DNA of 64,000 bases from Gerris lacustris (Eukaryota > Arthropoda > Insecta > Hemiptera > Gerridae), in contig OX578276.1 in assembly GCA_951217055.1 (NCBI GenBank), positions 60,511,307-60,575,306 of the forward strand. Reading direction: 5' to 3'. This document shows, in pieces, positions 40,099-46,104 of the stretch (the stretch's first letter is position 1; every line of letters starts with the position of its first letter). The position numbers and the translations under genes are program-made. The notes under the pieces are model-generated. The model worked only from the letters and a program-made list of their open reading frames with translations. It made no database searches and was not told the DNA's origin.

Positions 40099-43000
40099 GT
40101 GTGTATATATTACTATATTTCTCAACTATTATATATATTTCTACTACAAGATATGCTTTTCAACGAGTATTACAGTTGTTAAATCTAAAAATATAATATA
40201 TGTTAAAGCGAGACCAGGTGAAAGATAATCTTGAAGACGATTCGAGGTAGCCGAAATGGAAATCCCAGTTACAAATCAGTTATAGTTTATACACTAGGAA
40301 CCATAGCCAAACAAATCTATTCTGAACAATAAAACTTTCCGATGACACTCCGTTGCTAAAATAGTATAACAATCAAATATCCCTGACTAATAATGGCGAA
40401 GGCACACACCTGTTTGGAGCCTAATTATGACATTCATTCTTTCATGGAGATATGTAGTTAGCGATAAACTATTATAATAGTGATTAACAGATTGTTCCCT
40501 AGAAGGCTACAAACTCAATACTAAAACTCAAACACTTTAGAGAACATATCTTGAAAAACTATATATTTATACACTCGAATTATTATAAACAACTCCACTC
40601 TCTTTCGACTTGACAACGTAAACATAAACATCAAAACTAATAAATCCAGGTTCTGTCACTCGCATCGCAACATCCTCCACCAGGCGAAATCTGGTCTCCG
40701 GTGGAGACTATGATATGACAATACCTGACTTCTCCTCTAAGGATTTCTTGCTCCTCTCCGTCGACCTCAAGCTTCACAAACCTCCTTACTGGTCTTATAA
40801 GCTCCCCAGTTGCCATTTTCAGTTTAACAACTCGTACTCGGCCATCACGCCCTGGCAACGTCTCTGTAACTCTTGCTAAAGGCCAGCTGCTCCTCTTAAC
40901 GTTGTCATCCCCTACCAGGACCATGTCCCCAACTTGAATGGGGGGAGTATCCGGTCTAGCTTTTCGCTCTCTGAGCTGTCCCAAATACTCAGTCCTGAAC
41001 CGTTTCCTTAAATCTTCCACCAGCCGGACTCTATGCTTGAATTGTCGTCCAAGATCCACCCGTTCAATGTGGTATAGATCAGGTACACCACTTTCCCGGA
41101 TATCTTGCAAAAAACCTAAAAAACTTAAAGGTGCTAAGTCTTCCACCTTTTGGAATAGATACGTTAAGGGACGTTTATTAATAACTGACTCGATATCAGA
41201 TAACAGGGTTAGTAGTTCTTTGTAATCAAGCACTGCCCGCCCCAGCACTCGCCGCAGCAGATTTTTTACTAGCCCATTTAGCCGCTCCAACCATCCTCCC
41301 CACCAAGCTCCGCTAGGAGGACTGAATTTCCATTTTACTCGTTCACTTGTGCAGAATCCATCAATCTGCTCCCACTTTACTTTTGACAACGCATTTCTCA
41401 GGCCTTTGAAGTTTTTTAATTCTTCCTCTGGTACCTTCTCAATAAATTTTTTCTCGAGCCCTTCTTTGAAACCCTGATCATAACCATCATACAGTCCTTC
41501 CTCCTTAAGCTTCTTAGTTATTATATGAAGTCTCTTAAAACCATCCTCTCGCTGACTCCCAAGTGGTGGATGATCCTCTTTCCAAGGTAAGTGGGTCTCA
41601 TATCTTTTTTCCTCAGTGAACCTTACAGTGTCCTCTGAATGCTTCAACGAAGCTCGATCGTGTTCATCTTTTAAGTTTCTTTCAACAGAATCTTCTATAC
41701 CCAAATCATCTAATCGCCACAATGTTGATACATCAGCATGTGATATAGTCCGAGAAAGCAATGCTGCCTCTACAGCCTCCTCACCCCTTCCTTTGCCTGG
41801 CACCTTACCCAACCTGGTTTCTACTGCAACCAAACCTCTATCCAGCACATCTTTTTCTCCAGTTAGAAGTTTACCTGCGACATCTGCTCCAATTAACACT
41901 TCTATTGGCCTGATTCCTTTCTGGAAATCTGTTACCTGAACGCCTTCATTAGCTAATTCGTCAGTCCACGGCCCAGCTGGAATAGAAGGTACTTCACTAT
42001 AGATAACTTTTTCATCAAATATCTCAAAATTACGTAGTGACAATATTTTACTTTCATTCATATTTTTTTCTTTCATTAAATATGTTTCATCATTTTCTAA
42101 AGCCGTTGACTTTTTAAACACTCAAACTGGATGGTGTACCACATCGCTGACTCCATATCCTCCTCCAACCTACCATCTTCTGCTTCAAGTAATAGAGCCT
42201 GCATCTCCAAATCCATCCTATCAAGTTGATTGCTATATTTTGACAGAGTTGCCATGTAACCACTTATGACCGTAATCTCTACTTCTGGCTTTACCAACTC
42301 AGCCTTAAGCCGAGTAGCTGCTTTGGTAAAAGTGGTTCTAACTCCTTCTCTGTGCTTCCCTATTTTTTCCATTATAAAAAATAAAGAAACCGATAATAAC
42401 TTTTAAAAAGTATTTCTACACACTTACGAATGTCTCTCGATTATTTTTCTGTCAAAAGGTTTTCCAAGGTTGCCAAAAAAAATTCTGATTTTATTGCCAC
42501 GGTCGCCACTAAATATGTTCCCTAGAAGGCTACAAACTCAATACTAAAACTCAAACACTTTAGAGAACATATCTTGAAAAACTATATATTTATACACTCG
42601 AATTATTATAAACAACTCCACTCTCTTTCGACTTGACAACGTAAACATAAACATCAAAACTAATAAATCCAGGTTCTGTCACTCGCATCGCAACACAGAT
42701 ATAAGATAGAAATCCAACTCTCTAAAGGTAAGTAGTTAGAAGGATACCTAAAGCCTAAAACTCTTCTTAATATTTAACGTATCGTGTTCGTCTTTAGATA
42801 TATTTTCTTTTAACCTGTTCGTTTCTCTTTATTCCCGTCGCACAAAAGACCACCCTCTGTGAGACAGAGGGGATGCTATCCTGCTCAATACAGCCAGACC
42901 ACCTGACCGCCTCGGTCAGGTATCATCGTAGCCTGAGGTGTCATCGACTGGTGTGTCACCGCAACTGACCGCTTTCTGGGTTGCTCAGTTTTAATTCTCA

Positions 43001-43559
43001 AACATAATACGACAACTAAAATAAAAGTTAAGCGATTAGGTTGAAATTGGGTAGTAGACATCCCTTTTACAACACAAGCTTAAATCATAGGATAGATCGT
43101 CACCATCAAAAGGACGCCTCTAGGCGCAAGAGTTCAAGCAATGATAAATTATACATAGCGCACATACATACAAAACTTGTTTGACCTAGTCACTTTGTTA
43201 TGGGGATCATTTAACGATTTCGATAAAGAACTTAGTAACTCAATCAAAACAATAAGTTTATATTAACCGTCCTCCCCTGTATAACCTCCGTCTGTATTAA
43301 TCCTCCTCTAGTATAAATTTTATATTAACCCTCCTAATTAGTAAATATGAAATAAAAAGTAGTACATTTTTTGACAGTAAATTTACCTCTTTATAATTAC
43401 AAGTCACTATAATAATTTCACAACGTAAATAATGTTATACTTTAAAAAAAAAATTGTAGCCCTAAAATTAAATAATAACTAAGTACCTTGATGGTGTATG
43501 TTGATGGTGGTAACGGAACGCCTGTGACCGAGCCATGACTTGACAGGCCCCGCCTCCAT
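16263..43559 (-). CDS. Hr39: Nuclear receptor HR39 (FTZ-F1-beta, NR5B type), 14 coding exons
   Basis: This is a DNA-binding transcription factor of the nuclear receptor superfamily, acting in the nucleus. In Drosophila, HR39 binds FTZ-F1-type half-sites and acts in ecdysone responses and in female accessory gland development. Coding exons in transcript order are 43559-43487, 28316-28215, 25955-25858, 24890-24771, 22533-22452, 22126-21910, 21441-21302, 20059-19972, 19862-19651, 19531-19407, 19150-18965, 18004-17752, 17629-17475 and 16352-16263. They total 1941 nt, 646 residues plus stop, with GT-AG borders and matching phases throughout. The two-zinc DNA-binding domain spans residues 309-374 (CESCKG P-box), the extension [19 protein letters not shown] follows, and the ligand-binding domain is about 420-646, ending in the AF-2 helix LLMELLRG. 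The motif [11 protein letters not shown] at 73-83 is also typical of insect HR39. The N-terminal exon is the least certain. Confidence 0.93.
16685..17086 (+). mobile_element. Tc1/mariner-like deletion derivative, 402 bp
   Basis: The 13-bp perfect terminal repeats GGGTCATTCAAAA and TTTTGAATGACCC are flanked by TA on both sides, the mariner-type target. Inside, about 16860-17000 reads SYYKYE then AETARKLSP and, after a frame-disrupting stop, [19 protein letters not shown]. That matches the N-terminal helix-turn-helix of mariner-like transposases (DUF4817 type). No catalytic domain remains. It sits in the last intron of HR39. Confidence 0.75.
17235..17360 (+). mobile_element. One end of a pogo/Tigger-like element
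   Basis: CAGTGGTACCTCGATATA follows a TA and matches the CAGT..NACCTCGAT termini of pogo/Tigger elements. Downstream bases (TTAACTCGAAAAATACATAA) fit the usual subterminal pattern. No matching right end was found, so the limit is a guess. Confidence 0.45.
17475..17629 (-). CDS. Hr39: HR39 coding exon 13: ligand-binding domain, dimerisation helices
   Basis: Residues 566-617, reading [19 protein letters not shown] and then [20 protein letters not shown], the helix 9-10 region. Donor GTATGC. Confidence 0.95.
17752..18004 (-). CDS. Hr39: HR39 coding exon 12: ligand-binding domain core
   Basis: Residues 482-565 ([20 protein letters not shown]...). Contains the nuclear receptor signature region of helices 4-5 and the segment [20 protein letters not shown] typical of HR39. 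Confidence 0.96.
18216..18455 (+). mobile_element. tRNA-derived SINE, copy 1
   Basis: A pol III box A-like TAGCCGAGTAGTT (about 18229) and box B-like GAGTTTGAATCCC (about 18298) are correctly ordered. A unique body follows, then an AAATAATAAATAAA-type tail. The same body (CCCAGAGA.GT..G.CATGTTTCA.ACTGAT) occurs reversed at 57436-57670, so these are two members of one SINE family. It lies in the HR39 intron between exons 11 and 12. Confidence 0.75.
18965..19150 (-). CDS. Hr39: HR39 coding exon 11: start of ligand-binding domain
   Basis: Residues 420-481 in 62 whole codons ([14 protein letters not shown]...[20 protein letters not shown]). A proline stretch (PPPPIQ) interrupts it. [10 protein letters not shown] is the conserved helix 3 region. 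Confidence 0.95.
19407..19531 (-). CDS. Hr39: HR39 coding exon 10: C-terminal extension and hinge
   Basis: Residues 378-419, starting [19 protein letters not shown], the extension of the DNA-binding domain that contacts bases upstream of the half-site in NR5 receptors. The hinge is much shorter than in the fly protein. Confidence 0.95.
19651..19862 (-). CDS. Hr39: HR39 coding exon 9: zinc-finger DNA-binding domain
   Basis: Residues 307-377. The first zinc ligands are C309, C312, C326 and C329 and the P-box is CESCKG. The second module begins at C345 with C351, C361 and C364. The sequence [20 protein letters not shown] separates HR39 from FTZ-F1, which has a different first finger. Confidence 0.97.
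19972..20059 (-). CDS. Hr39: HR39 coding exon 8
   Basis: Residues 278-306 ([14 protein letters not shown]...ISRQQLIN), leading straight into the DNA-binding domain. [16 protein letters not shown] across the junction is a hallmark of HR39. Donor GTTTGT, acceptor TTTCAG. Confidence 0.93.
20567..20760 (+). pseudogene. pogo/Tigger-like transposase N-terminal HTH fragment
   Basis: Reads [20 protein letters not shown], then NVRR, a stop, RKQKGKL and [10 protein letters not shown]. This is the Brinker/psq-like helix-turn-helix found at the N-terminus of pogo-type transposases, with a stop in place of the expected Trp. It ends in further stops. A pogo-like MITE begins less than 100 bp away, so both may come from one decayed element or from separate insertions. 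Confidence 0.6.
20855..21210 (+). mobile_element. pogo/Tigger-like MITE, 356 bp, with transposase C-terminal remnant
   Basis: Terminal repeats CAGTAGAACCTCGATT and AATCGAGGTTCTACTG are flanked by TA target duplications (20853-20854 and 21211-21212). The internal frame ends [15 protein letters not shown], like the C-terminal tail of pogo-family transposases, which in fly pogo binds PCNA. The middle of the transposase is gone. It lies in the HR39 intron between exons 7 and 8. Confidence 0.8.
21302..21441 (-). CDS. Hr39: HR39 coding exon 7
   Basis: Residues 231-277, including [13 protein letters not shown], a conserved HR39 motif. Acceptor TTTCAG, donor GTGTGT. Two overlapping minus-strand reading frames cover this exon; only the one reading [16 protein letters not shown] joins the neighbouring exons. 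Confidence 0.9.
21910..22126 (-). CDS. Hr39: HR39 coding exon 6 (Ser-rich N-terminal domain)
   Basis: Residues 159-230. Holds [13 protein letters not shown], the serine-rich [10 protein letters not shown] and [12 protein letters not shown], blocks shared with insect HR39 N-terminal domains. Acceptor TTGCAG, donor GTATTT. Confidence 0.9.
22452..22533 (-). CDS. Hr39: HR39 coding exon 5
   Basis: Residues 132-158 ([22 protein letters not shown]...). Acceptor TTTTAG, donor GTAAGT. Confidence 0.85.
22711..23707. mobile_element. Foldback element with long inverted arms
   Basis: The left end CAGGGTGGTCCAAAA at 22713 and the right end TTTTGGACCACCC near 23692-23705 are inverted. The arms extend several hundred bases: left about 22981-23215, right about 23415-23690, with shared AACCGTTCAAAAG, TAAAGGGAAGTTTG and TTGGAGTGTATATTTTTGA or their complements. 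The centre holds a third, direct copy of part of the arm (23275-23390) and a 20-bp duplication (AACATTTATATCGTTATAAA twice). A 19-G tract lies in the right arm. The TACAGGGTG start suggests a Tc/mariner-related end. The left arm is interrupted by a hAT MITE. Confidence 0.7.
22728..22972. mobile_element. hAT-type MITE inserted in the foldback element
   Basis: Terminal repeats TAGGGTTGGGACAT and ATGTCCCAACCCTA are flanked by an exact 8-bp duplication, GTCCAAAA (22720-22727 and 22973-22980), the hAT target size. The interior is packed with ATCGATGT copies, likely subterminal transposase-binding motifs. It is 245 bp and has no transposase. Small ORFs at 22789-23019 are composition artefacts. Confidence 0.85.
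24054..24660 (+). repeat. Tandem array, about 120-bp unit, five copies
   Basis: The anchor TTCCTGTGGTTGGTCACTAT (later copies TTCTTGTGGTTAGTCACTAT) recurs at about 24061, 24188, 24308, 24427 and 24547, spacing 127, 120, 119 and 120. Each unit has AATCGGTTCAGCCGTTC and GTACCAATTTGGACCATTT. The unit length is often a multiple of three, so a 150-residue ORF (24193-24645) runs through by chance. It lies in the HR39 intron between exons 4 and 5. Confidence 0.88.
24771..24890 (-). CDS. Hr39: HR39 coding exon 4
   Basis: Residues 92-131, exactly 40 codons, phase 0 on both sides ([11 protein letters not shown]...KYALDPV). Donor GTGAGT. It belongs to the poorly conserved hinge of the N-terminal domain. 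Confidence 0.85.
25858..25955 (-). CDS. Hr39: HR39 coding exon 3 ([11 protein letters not shown] motif)
   Basis: Residues 59-91. It carries [14 protein letters not shown], a block I recognise from the N-terminal domain of insect HR39. The donor is GTAAGC and the acceptor TTTTCCAG. Confidence 0.88.
26337..26760 (+). repeat. Interspersed repeat family R1, copy 1
   Basis: Begins GTGATGGCGAGAAAATTCGA and contains TTGAGGTCCC, a GTCTGTCGTCTGTC stretch, GCAGACGCCTGGAGCCT, and GGGGGCGCTACCTCCCAAAA. Related copies lie at 33600-33830, 35235-35470, 52015-52420 (reversed) and 63733-64000. No transposase or RT is visible. The class is unknown. Confidence 0.7.
28215..28316 (-). CDS. Hr39: HR39 coding exon 2
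   Basis: Residues 25-58, including an acidic, low-complexity stretch ([16 protein letters not shown]). Flanked by a TTCCAG acceptor and a GTATTG donor. The frame is open only in the phase that joins its neighbours. The intron upstream is about 15.2 kb. Confidence 0.75.
29008..29092. repeat. (AT)n microsatellite
   Basis: About 85 bp of AT repeats with minor interruptions. It explains the ORF of isoleucine-tyrosine repeats on the minus strand. Confidence 0.95.
32548..32832. repeat. Inverted GCCTCGGCTTCGCC arms plus short direct repeat
   Basis: A 24-bp arm (32595-32618, GCCTCGGCTTCGCCTC...) is inverted at 32808-32831 with two mismatches. A 20-bp direct repeat (CTGAATTCGTTTTTCCTTTG) sits just left of the first arm. 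It may be a small non-autonomous transposon; no target duplication was found. Confidence 0.5.
33569..33598. repeat. (AT)n microsatellite
   Basis: About 30 bp of AT repeats after a short CA run, directly at the left boundary of R1 copy 2. Confidence 0.9.
33600..33830 (+). repeat. Interspersed repeat family R1, copy 2 (5' truncated)
   Basis: Starts in the middle of the family at CCACAAATTTGGGGCGGTAC and carries the GGTTCCG and GGAGAAGTAATTTTTA blocks shared with copy 1. The ORF at 33609-33812 is a product of the repeat. Confidence 0.65.
35235..35470 (+). repeat. Interspersed repeat family R1, copy 3 (diverged)
   Basis: Shares AATTTAGGGGCACTACGCCC and the following CCAAA with the GGCGCTAC...CCCAAAA block of the family, then GAAAATGGTTC. 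Confidence 0.5.
37255..37760 (+). pseudogene. MADF-domain-like relic, possibly Harbinger-associated
   Basis: An ATG at 37445 opens [20 protein letters not shown] and stops at a TGA at 37511. This resembles the start of a MADF domain (W.D..T..FIE.YR...LW), where the stop replaces the usual Trp. About 190 bp upstream, CCACGTCCACACTATGCCG with CGACA.TGTCG palindromes looks like a transposon end, and similar GATCGACA motifs recur near 37700. MADF genes accompany some Harbinger elements. The right end was not found. Confidence 0.4.
39745..39829. repeat. (TA)n microsatellite
   Basis: About 85 bp of perfect TA repeats, directly upstream of the 39837 hairpin and the hammerhead-like motif. Confidence 0.95.
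39837..39874. repeat. Hairpin with 13-bp stem
   Basis: ACATCTAAACAAC is followed after a short loop by its exact reverse complement GTTGTTTAGATGT. It lies 7-10 bases upstream of the hammerhead-like motif. Confidence 0.8.
39881..39919 (+). ncRNA. Hammerhead ribozyme-like motif (Penelope-type)
   Basis: In order: CCC, CTGAAGA core, one extra A, stem II GGTTTT/AAAACC with loop AAGT(A), GAAA, palindromic ACGT, cleavage-type C, then GGG. CCC pairs with GGG as helix I, and GTC is the canonical cleavage triplet. Hammerheads with very short helix III are known from Penelope-like retroelements. The extra base between core and stem II departs from the consensus, so activity is uncertain. No Penelope RT or GIY-YIG coding is nearby. 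Confidence 0.45.
40013..40090. repeat. (TA)n microsatellite
   Basis: About 78 bp of TA repeats, grading into GTATGTATGTGTGTG on the right. Confidence 0.95.
40493..40672 (-). repeat. 3' LTR of the BEL/Pao element
   Basis: On the minus strand it begins TGTTGCGATGCG and ends CTAGGGAACA, with TG...CA termini. Left flank CAGAT is the target duplication. Confidence 0.93.
40637..42121 (-). pseudogene. BEL/Pao pol remnant: protease, start of RT, integrase C-terminus
   Basis: The 494-codon open frame begins with a short stretch leading to [17 protein letters not shown], the aspartic-protease-like block typical of BEL/Pao. [11 protein letters not shown] and the following residues mark the region just before RT. 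Then, without a frame break, it jumps to [20 protein letters not shown] and INKRPLTYL of the integrase C-terminal part, and to [20 protein letters not shown] of the DUF5641-type tail. Reverse transcriptase, RNase H and the catalytic integrase core are absent. The deletion kept the frame open, so the remnant could be translated but cannot replicate the element. The frame is entered from the gag fragment at -1, and its first codon is not an ATG. Confidence 0.85.
42097..42372 (-). pseudogene. BEL/Pao gag N-terminal fragment
   Basis: The 91-codon frame starts at the ATG at 42372 ([19 protein letters not shown]) and resembles the helical N-terminal region of BEL/Pao Gag, before the DUF1759 domain. 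It overlaps the pol remnant by about 25 bases in the -1 frame, and the overlap contains T TTA AAA at 42118-42112. Most of Gag is missing. Confidence 0.7.
42516..42695 (-). repeat. 5' LTR of the BEL/Pao element
   Basis: Copy of the 180-bp LTR, followed outside by CAGAT. The putative primer-binding site lies a few bases inside it. Confidence 0.93.
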
Positions 43560-43605
43560 ATCACTGCTACCTGCCCAACATCCCTTCACTCTCCATCCAC
43601 AGCAC
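43487..43605 (-). CDS. Hr39: HR39 first coding exon with 5' UTR part
   Basis: Coding part is 43559-43487, residues 1-24 plus one base ([16 protein letters not shown]...). Acceptor TTCAG precedes 43605 and a GTAC donor follows 43487. The phase matches the next coding exon 15 kb away. If the upstream donor at 43761 is used, an in-frame TAG lies upstream, making this ATG the first in frame. It is not conserved with the fly N-terminus as I know it, so alternative first exons are possible. Confidence 0.6.
43567..43596 (-). promoter_or_regulatory. Upstream ORF before the HR39 start codon
   Basis: In the first coding exon, ATGGAGAGTGAAGGG... encodes nine codons (MESEGMLGR) and stops at TAG (43567-43569), seven bases before the HR39 ATG at 43559. 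Such short ORFs can lower translation of the main frame. Use depends on where the transcript starts. Confidence 0.5.
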
Positions 43606-43761
43606 CTGAATACAGAGTAACACATCATTAACAACTAGATGACTTCATTACACTGAAATATAACCCTACTAGCATTAGACTGTTCACTCAGTTTTGATAA
43701 TATAGGGTAAATTCATCATTAAGGACGTTGACAGACACTAGTGCAGGGACCAGCCTGTTAC

Positions 43762-43905
43762 CTGTGTTCCTACCGACGAGGTTGAAAATATTCTTATAGG
43801 AATTTGAAGGGTGTTGTTTGCACTCGCCCGGCACGTGACCTGACCGTGTAAGTGCAAACAGTTCTCTCGCCTTCGTCGTGATTTTCTGATTACTTGCAAT
43901 ATTTT
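43762..43905 (-). promoter_or_regulatory. Possible HR39 5' UTR exon or promoter-proximal region
   Basis: The region is more GC-rich than its surroundings. At its 3' side, AACACAG followed by GTAACAG (donor at 43761-43760) would splice to the acceptor at 43606 over an intron of about 155 bp. It includes a CACGTG E-box inside an inverted repeat (GTTTGCACT at 43816, AGTGCAAAC at 43851). The upstream limit and transcription start are unknown. Confidence 0.35.
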
Positions 43906-44548
43906 TCTCTTTTCACGGCCATGCCACTCGCGGATTTTGATTTTTCGGTATTATTTATTTTATCAGAGACTTATCGAATAAGTGCACAACTATCTCATGT
44001 TGTTGACCCGTCAATTTCATAATATGTACATGGTTACGGAGTTCAAACATTATGACCCTCAGGTAGGAAAGGTATAAAGAAATTAAACATTTAATATGTG
44101 CATGTACAATGCGGAAAAAAGAGCTAAGCTCATTTTTTTTTTCTTTGGAGAGGGGTATCAAATAAAAGCTCCTGAAGAGTAGATTACAAGCATATAGAAA
44201 ATTGTATGAGTAGTGTGCTTTTTAACGCAAGTATTGCGCTTTTAGCAACAAAATTTCACCCCTAAAAATGTCCTACCTCCCCACACCCTATAACGGCTAG
44301 TCCTAAATTTTGTAAATAGTTCATGCTAATACCTTATGATAGGGCGATGAAAATTTCCTGAAAAAATTCACACTTTTTATTAATTGCATATTTGTTTATA
44401 GTATGTTGAGCCAAAATGTTTACCTTTTAACAAATTATTTCTTTTAGTCCTAAAATTATGAAATAATTCATGCTTATACCTAATGGTAAGGCGATGAAAA
44501 TTTCCGGAAAAAATTTACCTTTTCGTTATTTCCGATAAAAAACATTGT

Positions 44549-44617
44549 GACCCCCCGGGGGATCGAACCAGGGACCCCTATTTCAGCATATAATAACGTA
44601 ATAGCCTACGATACCCT
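44549..44617 (-). repeat. Degenerate tRNA-like sequence or SINE head
   Basis: On the minus strand a box B-like GGTTCGATCCCC lies downstream of a weak box A-like TAGGCTATTACGTT. It does not fold into a full cloverleaf by eye, so a decayed SINE or tRNA pseudogene fits better than a working tRNA. Confidence 0.4.
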
Positions 44618-46003
44618 AAAAAGTACTTGGATGCAAGTACTTCCCAGATGTGATTTTTATATTTGTGGAATACAATGTGCCAATCCTTTTCCACAATTAT
44701 GGTAACGTTTCGTGTAACTGTATAAATCTTATCAACACTCGGTCAGTATTGTCACCGTCATTAGTAGACTCGTGAAATCTGAGAGAAGATGGTAAGTGTC
44801 TTTCTCTATAAGGGCACGCACAGAACTGATAAAAGGATTAATAAGTGCCAGAATGACAGCAGTTCTTCCACTAGCCATGATTAAAGCTTAAGATGAAAAA
44901 ATATGTAGAAATCCATCAATATTGACGGTAAATCAGATTTTCAATCCTTGGGCGGACTCTCAACCAGATAGATAATGTAAAGTGCCCTTTAGGCCAAGGG
45001 AGGAAATTAACAAATAATAAAAACTACATGAATAACTTTCCATAATTTTAGAATATAATTGTGTCCCAAAATCCCCCCCCCCCAAAAAAAAAACTTTAAC
45101 TTAACAACAGCATAACATAGTAGCCAGCCGCATCGACAATTTCATTTAAACATTTTCGACAAATAATTTATACCACTTTACTTCTTTCTTACCCAATCAA
45201 CAAAATAAAAAATAATTGTGATGTTTTTAATGATTGAAGTGCATAACTCATTTTAAAACAAAAAAAAAAATAATAATCGTGTTTTAAATAATATAAAGTT
45301 TAAATATGTTTTAATTACATAGAATGCATCTAATAGTGGAACAAAACAAGACCATTATTTATTGTATATAGGTAGGTAGGTAGGTAGAACTAATGATTTC
45401 ATACATTCTAAATTTCTAAAACATTCCCAATGCGCTTCATTCAAAATGATAATTACATATGTTAATCATTTTTATAATTTAACTTAAAGATTTTTTTTTT
45501 TTAATATATGCTACATAACAGTTATAACAAAAGTGGCAATGAACATTTGTGCGGACTTGGTTACAAGTCATGAGGAATAATCATAAGCCACACCTCTAAG
45601 AATGAAATCACCTCCTTTATTAAACCATGTCGACGAGACGAAGGAAGTAATGTATCGACATATTTAGTACCTTGTTAACGGTGAAGCCATTAATATATCT
45701 CAGCAACAATAACAGATCCATTAAATTTATTACCTCGTAACACCTTTAATAGAAATACAACTCCGCAAAAATATGGAGACCAAACCCACTTTTTTAATTG
45801 AAACAATTGCAGCTTATGTTGGGAGAGAAAAAAATCTATTAATACATCATTTCTAAATAAAGCTATACGGCATTAATATTCATTAAACATTTTTAATTAA
45901 AGAAACGAAGCTACCCTTTTAATCTGCCTTATGATGCAATTGTAATAAGTTTAATTTACTGAACAAACAACCGAAGGTATTAATTAGCTATGCGAAAGAG
46001 ATA

Positions 46004-46104
<101 letters not shown>

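Larger units (their letters stand above)
40493..42695 (-). mobile_element. Internally deleted BEL/Pao LTR retrotransposon
   Basis: Two 180-bp LTRs (40493-40672 and 42516-42695) look identical by eye. They are flanked by the 5-bp duplication CAGAT (40488-40492 and 42696-42700). The element reads on the minus strand: 5' LTR on the right, a TGGCGACCGTGGC primer-binding-site-like sequence shortly inside it, a gag start, and a pol remnant. A purine tract GGTGGAGGA abuts the 3' LTR. Most of reverse transcriptase, RNase H and the integrase core is missing, so it is non-autonomous. Matching LTRs mean a recent insertion. It sits in the first coding intron of HR39, on the same strand as the gene. Confidence 0.93.
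28315..43486 (-). other. Large first coding intron of HR39
   Basis: About 15.2 kb, between coding exons 1 and 2. It contains a TA microsatellite, R1 copies, a long-TIR element (33.1-36.4 kb), a MADF-like relic, a hammerhead-like motif and a BEL/Pao derivative. The stretch 28.7-31 kb and 38.0-39.7 kb shows nothing I recognise. The ORFs at 30364-30597 and 38183-38428 match no family known to me. Alternative first exons of HR39 could hide here, but I see none I can support. Confidence 0.6.

Noticed and set aside
40938..41225. Plus-strand ORFs inside the BEL/Pao element (also 41616-41939)
   Set aside because: Antisense to the clear pol remnant, with no family similarity.
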